Under the pieces are notes generated by a model. It ran no database searches. It was not told the origin of the DNA and saw only the letters and a program-made list of their open reading frames with translations. Positions 1-5,539 of a stretch of DNA of 64,000 nt are shown here, one piece after another; positions within the stretch are counted from its first letter, which is position 1; every line of letters starts with the position of its first letter. Location of the stretch: the NCBI GenBank assembly GCA_910576125.1, contig CAJTHM010000021.1, positions 1 to 64,000 on the forward strand, written 5' to 3'. The position numbers were made by a program, and so were the translations under genes. Source of the stretch: Lachnospiraceae bacterium (GTDB lineage: Bacteria > Bacillota > Clostridia > Lachnospirales > Lachnospiraceae).

Positions 1-1
1 C

Positions 2-25
2 AAAGAACACGCCGAGTTCGAGTAA
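2..25 (+). CDS. 3' end of an upstream gene (last 7 codons)
   Basis: The first bases can be read as an open frame coding KEHAEFE and stopping at TAA (23-25), right before a hairpin at 33-71. This fits the tail of a plus-strand gene that begins outside the window. Only seven codons are visible, so no function can be given and the frame could be chance. Confidence 0.25.
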   Translation, partial: KEHAEFE

Positions 26-32
26 CGGATAA

Positions 33-71
33 AATCCCGGAAATGCTGATAAAATGGGCGTTTCCGGGATT
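33..71 (+). terminator. Perfect 11-bp hairpin, terminator-like
   Basis: AATCCCGGAAA (33-43) and TTTCCGGGATT (61-71) form a perfect inverted repeat with a 17-base loop, just after the possible stop codon at 23-25. The following bases (GCTTTATC) are only moderately T-rich, so it could be a weak terminator or an mRNA-stabilising stem. Confidence 0.45.
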
Positions 72-195
72 GCTTTATCTCTGCGGCTTCCCCCATGGCC
101 TTTGCCATATTCCCAAAGCGTCACTACAGGCATAGGAACTTTGAATACTATTTTTCGAACTGCCCTTAACGACAGCCTTGTTCCCCTTTGAAAAA

Positions 196-273
196 CGTGT
201 ACACGCTCATAGACAGGCTTGTGGAAACTTGTCCATGTTTTTATAGCCTTGCCGGACATAGAGCGTGTACACG
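196..273. repeat. 13-bp inverted repeat containing CGTGTACACG palindromes
   Basis: CGTGTACACGCTC (196-208) and GAGCGTGTACACG (261-273) are perfect inverted copies, 52 bases apart. Each arm also holds the 10-base palindrome CGTGTACACG. The repeat sits just downstream of the minus-strand gene ending at 296. It could be a pair of operator sites for a dimeric protein, a transfer or recombination site of the accessory element, or a large stem. Apart from this and the 33-71 hairpin I see nothing in bases 26-295. Confidence 0.5.
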
Positions 274-295
274 GATTTTATGGCCTTGCGCAGAT

Positions 296-1107
296 TTATT
301 TTTTCCCGCCACTCTTCTTTCTTACAAGGAAAAAGGCGGCTGACAGCGCAACTGCCACAATCACTATCGGGACAGGAACCATGACTCCCATAGAGGATGA
401 TTCCGTTCTGTCGCTGTTCTCCGCTTTCTTCTCCTGCTCTACTGCCTGTTGGATTTCCTTTTTATCGCTCTCATCCAATTCGTTCAGGATTTCCTCTATC
501 TCTTCACTTTCCTGGGGTGTCAGGCTTTCGGCTTCAGAATCGTTATCTTCACTGCCGGGGAACATGTCGGAATAGGCACACTGGTCAACGAAGTCATAAG
601 GTTCGTCATGTTCCAGGATGTACGCATACTGCCAATCCCACAATTTCTGAAAGGCGGCGTTGACGGTTTCCCGGTTATTCCCCGTGTCCGGCATGAAAGC
701 AAGGAAACTTCCATAGGTATGATAGGCAAGGTTCTCCTGGCTTGTCTTTGCGGTTTCCCATGACTTTCCATTGGCAGATTTCAGCGGCGCAAAGCAACAA
801 TAGGTGAGTTCGTAAATCAGCCTGTCAAAGTCGGAGAGTTCTTCAAAGGGTATCTTCCCGTCCCTCTCCGGGATTGTTGCGTCATAGACAAGCTGGGTCA
901 CGCCCTTAATGTTCATGATGTTGCTCCATGTAGGGTCAGTGGCGATAAAGGAAACGCTGTCAAGGAGTTCCTGGTCAGGCGGTATTTGCGCTCCATATGG
1001 TTCGCAAAGTTTTTGTCGGATTTGAGCAGTGTATACAAGCCCGCATGGGCATACTCAAAGGAACTGTAGGCATATTTTTTGAGGTCATTATATAATTCCG
1101 GCTTCAT
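296..1107 (-). pseudogene. Frameshifted membrane-anchored protein of an accessory element
   Basis: Two minus-strand frames meet here: one of 64 codons (1107 down to 913) and one of 206 codons (916 down to 296). They share an ATGA overlap. However, the frame of the downstream piece stays open upstream of its ATG (reading PDQELLDSVSFIATDPTWSN), and this sequence would follow on naturally from MERKYRL in the first piece. I infer one gene of about 270 residues with a frameshift near 975-985. The C-terminus has an acidic stretch, one transmembrane helix (about VPIVIVAVALSAAFFLV) and a basic RKKSGGKK tail, so it should be an N-out, C-anchored protein. I do not recognise the family. The alternative is two translationally coupled genes. 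Confidence 0.6.
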
Positions 1108-1240
1108 AGGCGTTTCCTTTCTTTTTATCGCTCGATTTTCTTAAAGATTCAAATACATTATAACATAAAAGTATAACATAAATAGCAACATATATAGCAC
1201 TGAATTTCAAGCATAAAATATGGTTGAACGGAGGTGCAAT

Positions 1241-1447
1241 ATGAAGAACGATAATTTAGTGATAAAACCTAAGAAAGCAAAAGGAGAAGACGGATACAAA
1301 GTTTTCTCAATCAGAATCAGGGAAGAAATTGTGGCGCAGATTGATGATATTTCTTCCAGAACAGGACATAGCAGGAATGAACTGATTGGGACTTTTTTGG
1401 CATATGCTTTGGATAAGTGTGTGGTGGAAGAAGAAAAAGACGGGTGA
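1241..1447 (+). CDS. Small ribbon-helix-helix DNA-binding protein
   Basis: This 68-residue protein has the shape of a CopG/Arc-type ribbon-helix-helix repressor: a beta strand (FSIRIREEIVAQID) followed by two short helices (DISSRTGHSRNELIGTFLAYALDK). I chose the ATG at 1241 because GGAGG lies at 1230-1234. The ATG at 1220 lacks such a site. Such proteins are common on conjugative elements and plasmids as copy-control or antitoxin-like repressors. No toxin partner lies directly downstream. The AT-rich DNA before it (1108-1240) carries TATAACATAAA twice near 1159-1185, possibly its own operator. Confidence 0.7.
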   Translation: MKNDNLVIKPKKAKGEDGYKVFSIRIREEIVAQIDDISSRTGHSRNELIGTFLAYALDKCVVEEEKDG

Positions 1448-1514
1448 GAAAAGCATATATTGTGAAAAAAGGGAAAGCATGTAAAGAAAATATGCAAAAA
1501 TATAAAGAAATAGA

Positions 1515-1542
1515 TTTACAAATATCCAAAACACGATATAAT
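1515..1542 (+). promoter_or_regulatory. Promoter for the relB-yoeB pair
   Basis: TTTACA (1515-1520) and TATAAT (1537-1542) are separated by 16 bases. Transcription would start near 1549, giving a leader of about 115 bases before relB. Confidence 0.6.
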
Positions 1543-1548
1543 ATATTT

Positions 1549-1635
1549 ATCGGAAGCAATCCTTTCGATTCCGATAAAAGGGCGCATCTTTTTGCGCCGT
1601 ATTCGGTTATAGAAAGCCATATTTGTTTTTCTATA
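1549..1635 (+). promoter_or_regulatory. Structured leader or operator region of relB-yoeB
   Basis: Three inverted repeats follow one another: ATCGGAA (1549-1555) with TTCCGAT (1569-1575); GGCGCA (1581-1586) with TGCGCC (1593-1598); TATAGAAA (1608-1615) with TTTCTATA (1628-1635). RelB-type antitoxins repress their own promoter by binding such palindromes, so some of these may be operators. They may also fold in the mRNA. None is followed by a clear T-run. Confidence 0.45.
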
Positions 1636-1665
1636 ATGTAGGTGGACATAAAGGAGGTGCAACGT

Positions 1666-1932
1666 ATGGCACAGACAAGCGTAAATTTCCGCATGGACGC
1701 AGAACTGAAAGAATCCGTAGAAGAAATCTGCCGGAAAATGGGAATGAACCTTACCACGGCAATCACCATTTTCTGTACGAAAGTGGCACAGGAAAGAAGA
1801 ATCCCCTTTGAAATCACCGCAGACCCAGACCCCTTTTACAGCGAAAGCAATATCCGCTACCTGGAAAAGAAAATGGAGGATTACAAGGCAGGGCGGCTGA
1901 AACTGGCGGAACATGAACTGATTGAGGAATAG
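1666..1932 (+). CDS. relB: RelB/DinJ-family antitoxin
   Basis: This 88-residue protein begins with the typical RelB/DinJ N-terminus (AQTSVNFRMDAELKESVEEI), a ribbon-helix-helix domain that binds DNA and dimerises. Its C-terminal helix would wrap around the toxin. I chose the ATG at 1666 because AAGGAGG lies at 1651-1657. An earlier in-frame ATG at 1642 has no such site. The stop codon is 7 bases before yoeB, so the two are co-transcribed. In this family antitoxin and toxin together repress the operon, and the leader palindromes fit that. Confidence 0.85.
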   Translation: MAQTSVNFRMDAELKESVEEICRKMGMNLTTAITIFCTKVAQERRIPFEITADPDPFYSESNIRYLEKKMEDYKAGRLKLAEHELIEE

Positions 1933-1939
1933 GGGACTT

Positions 1940-2206
1940 ATGCAGATAAAACGGATACAATGGGATTTTGACGCATGGGAAGACTACTGTCAGTGGCAAC
2001 AGACCAACAAAGCCGTCCTGAAGCGTATCAATATGTTGATAAAGGACATGCGGCGAAGCCCCTTTGAGGGCATTGGCAAGCCGGAGCCGCTGAAAGACAA
2101 TTTGAGCGGTTTTTGGAGTCGCCGTATTAACGATGAACACAGGATTGTCTATGCGGTTGAGCGAGAGACTGTAGTAATTATCTCATGCAGGGGACATTAC
2201 GATTAG
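1940..2206 (+). CDS. yoeB: YoeB-family ribosome-dependent mRNA interferase toxin
   Basis: An 88-residue toxin that closely follows E. coli YoeB along its whole length, including the blocks PFEGIGKPEPLK, NLSGFWSRRI and EHRIVYAV. The catalytic residues known for YoeB (E46, R65, H83, Y84) are present here as E49, R68, H86 and Y87, so it should be active. YoeB binds the 70S ribosome and cuts mRNA in the A site. The start at 1940 lies 7 bases after relB. An overlapping ATG at 1922 would add six unsupported residues. Pairing a YoeB toxin with a RelB/DinJ-like rather than a YefM antitoxin is a slightly unusual combination. Confidence 0.92.
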   Translation: MQIKRIQWDFDAWEDYCQWQQTNKAVLKRINMLIKDMRRSPFEGIGKPEPLKDNLSGFWSRRINDEHRIVYAVERETVVIISCRGHYD

Positions 2207-2378
2207 AGGGTGAAAAACGATTGACAATGTGCTAATATGTGAGTGCATTTTGAGTACAAAAAATTTAGAAAAGTGGAAAAATGGCGAATAAAAACAATAA
2301 TAGCCAAAATACACATATGTAGAACACAGGAAATAAGGCAGATTAAATTCTTGTGAGAAGAGTTCGAATAGTAAACAG

Positions 2379-2419
2379 AAAGCCGGGAAGCCGCATAAAC
2401 AGCGGACTTTCCGGCTTTT
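2379..2419 (+). terminator. Rho-independent terminator after the toxin-antitoxin region
   Basis: AAAGCCGG (2379-2386) pairs with CCGGCTTT (2411-2418), and inside it CCGC (2391-2394) pairs with GCGG (2402-2405) around a 7-base loop. TTTT follows. It lies 170 bases after yoeB. The rest of the 2207-2497 gap holds no convincing gene. A short TGATACC repeat near 2430-2450 has no clear meaning. Confidence 0.65.
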
Positions 2420-2497
2420 GATGTGGAGCGTGATACCTTTTTGATACCTATATGAGTGAATAATGAAAATTTTTATATCTCACGCATATAGATTTTT

Positions 2498-2773
2498 TCA
2501 ATTTCGGCGTTGTCCTCGATATTTTTCATCAACGAACATATAGCCAATGTAAGGCGTATATGAAACATTTGGAATACAATCACTTTTTGCAACAGTACAG
2601 TAGCCCGCAATATCAGTTTCGTGCAAAGCAACTATCACACGTTCCCAATCTGTAAAAGTGTTGTCAGACATACTTTGGGATAGAGATTTTCCGGCTCTCC
2701 ATGAGCAGCTTTGCGCAAATTGGCTTACTTTTTCCCACATATCGTCAGATGATGTGATTGATAAAAAATTCAT
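2498..2773 (-). pseudogene. Truncated GNAT acetyltransferase
   Basis: The 91 residues from ATG 2773 (with GGAGG just upstream) read as the N-terminal two thirds of a GNAT N-acetyltransferase, up to the acetyl-CoA loop motif (YIGYMFVDEKYRGQR). The frame then stops at once with RRN. A complete enzyme would need about 50-60 more residues (helix alpha3 and strands beta5-beta7), including part of the acetyl-CoA site. The DNA downstream in the other frames does not restore it clearly, so I infer a deletion. It is probably inactive. Confidence 0.7.
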
Positions 2774-2911
2774 GGTAATTCCTCCGATTTTATTTATTGG
2801 AGGATTATTTTCCGTGTATCCTCCAAACACAATTTTGATTATTTTTCATATCTGCATCAGCCCTTTCATTAATGTATTTATTATAAAGCAAATATGCTTA
2901 TAATACGGAAG

Positions 2912-3487
2912 TTATTTTTTACGCCATTGGTAACTGCATTTTTTATCATCTTTTCCATTGTAATCAACCTTACTACTCGTAGCAGGCCAGTTGATTTTCC
3001 ATTCAAAATACTCGTCCTCTGAAATCTCTCCGCTTTTCAACTGCTCTTTCCGCAGACACCATTCCCGCATGAAATCATTGACTAAACCATACTCTAGCCA
3101 CATACCCACCGGGGCATGAGCAGGCCAGTCGTCATTGTCATAATATCGCACCGATTTATCATCAGAAGCGTTGCATTTGCCGGAGTTGCGGACAAGCTGA
3201 AATAAGTGGATCGTGCTGCGGTCATCTTCGTCAAGCCAAAGGAATGTAAGCATAATATCTTCGGCACAACCGGGAGTGACACCAATAAAATGAATATAAT
3301 TGACGTTCAGTATCTTTGCCATTTCCATTAAAGTGTTGTTTTTGGGAACACGATAGCCGGATTCATACTGTGCGATACGAACATCAGCATTGCGTTCCGC
3401 ATATCCCAATTTCAAGCCTAGTTCACGCTGTGTCAAGCCCCGGAACGTGCGTATTCTCTTTATCCGTTCTCCTAATACCATAGTCAT
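2912..3487 (-). CDS. XRE-family helix-turn-helix transcriptional regulator
   Basis: Residues about 5-65 form a Cro/CI-type helix-turn-helix (ERIKRIRTFRGLTQRELG, then AQYESGYRVPKNNTLMEMAKIL). A C-terminal part of about 120 residues of unknown role follows, rich in acidic and aromatic residues. The protein has 191 residues from ATG 3487. A second ATG at 3481 is equally possible, as the AAAGGA box is 3 or 9 bases away. It lies 16 bases after the GNAT gene that ends at 3504, so the two minus-strand genes may be read together. The target is unknown. Such regulators are common on mobile elements. Confidence 0.8.
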   Translation of the reverse strand: MTMVLGERIKRIRTFRGLTQRELGLKLGYAERNADVRIAQYESGYRVPKNNTLMEMAKILNVNYIHFIGVTPGCAEDIMLTFLWLDEDDRSTIHLFQLVRNSGKCNASDDKSVRYYDNDDWPAHAPVGMWLEYGLVNDFMREWCLRKEQLKSGEISEDEYFEWKINWPATSSKVDYNGKDDKKCSYQWRKK

Positions 3488-3503
3488 GTATCCTTTCTGA
3501 AAA

Positions 3504-4010
3504 TCAGAGTGACTGTTTTGAAATTATCATGTTACATCTGCTCCACAACTCATCTTTATATGCAAATACATCTTTATCAATCTTTCTTTCAACGAAGCCG
3601 ACTTTTTCATAACATTGCTTTGCTAATACGTTTTCACTGAAAACATTCAGTTGAACCGCTTTTGCGCCGGTTATCTGAAAAGCGAATTGCAGAGCCAGAT
3701 TCAGCATTTCTTTTCCGTAACCTTTTCCGCGTTTGGTTTTATCAACAATAACAAATTTAAGAAAACCAATATTGTCTGCTGTATTGACAGAATAACAGAA
3801 GAAGCCTACTGCCTGTCCGCTGTTTTCAGTTGCTACATAAGCACTGTCTGTCCAGTCCATTGCATTTTTCTCTAATAAATCATGGAAAGATTTTTGTGTC
3901 ATGGGGTATGGCAAAAGATTTGCACACCAAAAAGCATGAGTTCTTTCGTCATCAATCCATTTTGATACATATTCGTAATCTTTGCTTGATATATACGGTC
4001 GGATTCTCAT
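3504..4010 (-). CDS. GNAT-family N-acetyltransferase
   Basis: A complete 168-residue GNAT enzyme. It starts with the RimJ/RimL-like MRIRPYISSKDYEYV and has the acetyl-CoA pyrophosphate loop KTKRGKGYGKEML followed by the usual last strands (AVQLNVFSENVLAKQCYEKVGF). It should transfer an acetyl group from acetyl-CoA to an amine. The substrate cannot be told from sequence. The upstream DNA supplies a GAAAGGA box. It is the second of three minus-strand genes in this stretch. Confidence 0.85.
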   Translation of the reverse strand: MRIRPYISSKDYEYVSKWIDDERTHAFWCANLLPYPMTQKSFHDLLEKNAMDWTDSAYVATENSGQAVGFFCYSVNTADNIGFLKFVIVDKTKRGKGYGKEMLNLALQFAFQITGAKAVQLNVFSENVLAKQCYEKVGFVERKIDKDVFAYKDELWSRCNMIISKQSL

Positions 4011-4048
4011 AAATGGAATGTCCTTTCTCCAATTTATTTATAAATTTG

Positions 4049-4522
4049 TTATAGGCAGTACACCATAATATATTCTTCCTCATTCTCCCTTACAATCTCA
4101 AAGCCAATCTTTAGATACATCTTTGCCGCATAATTAGCTTTTTGAACAGAAAGGGAAACCCGACTGTACCCATGTGATTTAAGCAGGGTAAGAATTTCTT
4201 TCATCATAGCCGTTCCAATGCCAAAGCCCCGGTATTCTTTATAAAGAGAGATTGCCAAAGAGGGCGTTTCATCATCTATATGTCCGTAATCGTTCATAAT
4301 GCGAACCCAAACAGCCCCAACAATCTTACCGTCAACTTCTGCTGCTAATCCCCAATCATCTTTTGATTCCCCGAAATGCTCAACATAAACCTGTAATTCG
4401 GGGGATGTAATGATGGTTTTAGGTGGAGGTTCGATACCCTCTGGAATAAAGATTGCTTCATATAGAAAATTATCCAGTAACGGATATTCCTGTTTTTGTA
4501 TTTCTCGTATCGTTACGTCCAT
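4049..4522 (-). CDS. GNAT-family N-acetyltransferase
   Basis: This 157-residue enzyme starts at ATG 4522, preceded by AGAGG. The open frame extends further upstream, but those residues are AT-driven and have no ribosome site. The acetyl-CoA loop KEYRGFGIGTAMM and the following KANYAAKMYLKIGFEIV block are intact. An N-terminal segment with EGIEPPPKTI resembles GNAT enzymes of Clostridia with unknown small-molecule or peptide substrates. It is read in the same direction as the neighbouring GNAT and XRE genes, but each has its own ribosome site. Confidence 0.82.
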   Translation of the reverse strand: MDVTIREIQKQEYPLLDNFLYEAIFIPEGIEPPPKTIITSPELQVYVEHFGESKDDWGLAAEVDGKIVGAVWVRIMNDYGHIDDETPSLAISLYKEYRGFGIGTAMMKEILTLLKSHGYSRVSLSVQKANYAAKMYLKIGFEIVRENEEEYIMVYCL

Positions 4523-4674
4523 AGCTGACCTCTCAATTCTGTATTCTCCATATATTCTAGCATAATTCAGATAATAATACAGCAATAACTTATCGGAAAT
4601 GCTAAATTTAATAAAAAAGATAAGCATCTGAATATGATGCGTCAAGGGAAGGACAATATACAAGATTTCATATT

Positions 4675-4770
4675 ATGGAACTATCTGACACTATAGATTT
4701 GTATGAGGGTAATGTTGTCCTTGATGTTGCATGTGGAAATGGAACTCTGTTGCGAGAAATAATGATTTGA
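4675..4770 (+). pseudogene. Remnant of a class I SAM-dependent methyltransferase
   Basis: A 31-codon frame holds motif I of class I methyltransferases: NVVLDVACGNGTLLRE, the SAM-binding strand-loop-helix. It then stops at TGA 4768-4770. A real enzyme would have about 200 residues, so this is a leftover fragment. Its end coincides with the repeat that opens the 4.77-10.27 kb cassette, so insertion of the cassette may have cut the gene. No remainder of the enzyme is visible after the second repeat copy. Confidence 0.65.
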
Positions 4771-4790
4771 ACATGGTGCTAGAACCATGT
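4771..4790. repeat. Left copy of a 16-base repeat bracketing the RM cassette
   Basis: ACATGGTGCTAGAACC (4771-4786) matches ACATGGTGCTAGCACC at 10250-10265 in 15 of 16 bases, in the same orientation. The left copy also forms a palindrome (ACATGGT...ACCATGT). The two copies enclose the AT-rich block with yjdF, the methyltransferase/nuclease pair, a kinase and a GNAT gene. They may be target-site or attachment-site repeats of an inserted cassette. Confidence 0.5.
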
Positions 4791-4821
4791 AAGTTAATTC
4801 GGATAAGGAAAATGTGATAAT

Positions 4822-4860
4822 GTGGCAGTTCACACTATTAAGCGAATTGCCACATTTTTA
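4822..4860 (+). terminator. Hairpin with T-run upstream of the yjdF leader
   Basis: GTGGCAGTTC (4822-4831) pairs with GAATTGCCAC (4844-4853) with one mismatch around a 12-base loop, and ATTTTTAT follows. It would insulate the yjdF riboswitch promoter from upstream transcription. Confidence 0.65.
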
Positions 4861-4894
4861 TAGCAAAATAAGCGGTTATGTGGTAATATATAGG

Positions 4895-5026
4895 GGCAAA
4901 GATAAAAACACAACGCAAGGCAATTTTGCAGAACTGGTAGGTAGTCCAGTCGCACCGATTTGGTGTAAGTAGCTCTCCCTCCTTAGGGTCGTCCGTTCTT
5001 TGTTCATTACAATTATTTTAAGGAGG
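4895..5026 (+). promoter_or_regulatory. yjdF-motif riboswitch candidate
   Basis: The leader between a -10-like TAATAT (4884-4889) and yjdF is long and rich in short helices, for example CTGGTAGGTAGTCCAG (4934-4949) and CACCGATTTGGTG (4953-4965). It precedes a YjdF-family gene, the classic setting of the yjdF RNA motif, which is known to bind azaaromatic compounds. CCTCCTTA (4978-4985) is perfectly complementary to TAAGGAGG (5019-5026), the ribosome site of yjdF, so ligand binding probably controls translation by hiding or freeing that site. I matched the class by context and layout. A covariance-model search was not possible. Confidence 0.7.
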
Positions 5027-5033
5027 AATTGTC

Positions 5034-5450
5034 ATGGACAAAGTATCGGGAAAGTTGACAGTATTTTTTGAGGAACCGTTTTGGGTGGGAGTGTTTGAAC
5101 GTGTAGCAGATGGAAAGCTATCTGTATGTAAGGTTATGTTTGGGGCAGAACCAAAGGACTATGAGATTTATAATTTTGTTCTGAAAAATTACTATCGGTT
5201 ACGGTTTAGTCCGGCTGTGGCAACTGATGTAAAAGTAGCTAGTCGCAATCCTAAACGAGTACAGCGTGAAGTGCGGAAACAGGTAAAGAATACCGGGATA
5301 GGAACAAAATCACAACAGGCTTTGAAATTACAGCAGGAGCAGTTGAAAACTGAACGCAAAATTGTGAGACGAGAACAACGGGAAGCAGAGAAACAGCGGC
5401 AGTTTGGACTGAAACGGCAGAAAAGGAAAGAAAGACATAGGGGCAGATGA
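5034..5450 (+). CDS. yjdF: YjdF family protein (DUF2992)
   Basis: A 138-residue protein with the YjdF family start (GKLTVFFEEPFWVGVFER), the FGAEPKDYEIYNFVLKN block and the typical long, highly basic C-terminal tail (residues about 70-138, nearly all K/R/Q/E). The biochemical function of YjdF is not settled. In many Firmicutes it is controlled by the azaaromatic-sensing yjdF riboswitch and is thought to help with toxic aromatic compounds. The ATG follows an ideal TAAGGAGG at 8 bases. The candidate riboswitch lies directly upstream. Confidence 0.88.
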   Translation: MDKVSGKLTVFFEEPFWVGVFERVADGKLSVCKVMFGAEPKDYEIYNFVLKNYYRLRFSPAVATDVKVASRNPKRVQREVRKQVKNTGIGTKSQQALKLQQEQLKTERKIVRREQREAEKQRQFGLKRQKRKERHRGR

Positions 5451-5539
5451 TATTTGAAAGGGAAGTTTATGGGACAGTATACATAGTATAATGGTATTGT
5501 ATAGAAATGTTTAGAAACTAAGAAAAAGGAGGTAGCCTG

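Noticed and set aside
1..133. Open minus-strand frame from ATG 133 running off the left edge
   Set aside because: It runs through the perfect hairpin at 33-71, has no ribosome site and no recognisable protein pattern.
2425..2455. TGATACC repeats as an integrase attachment site
   Set aside because: Only a 7-base repeat; no integrase gene and no matching second site found.
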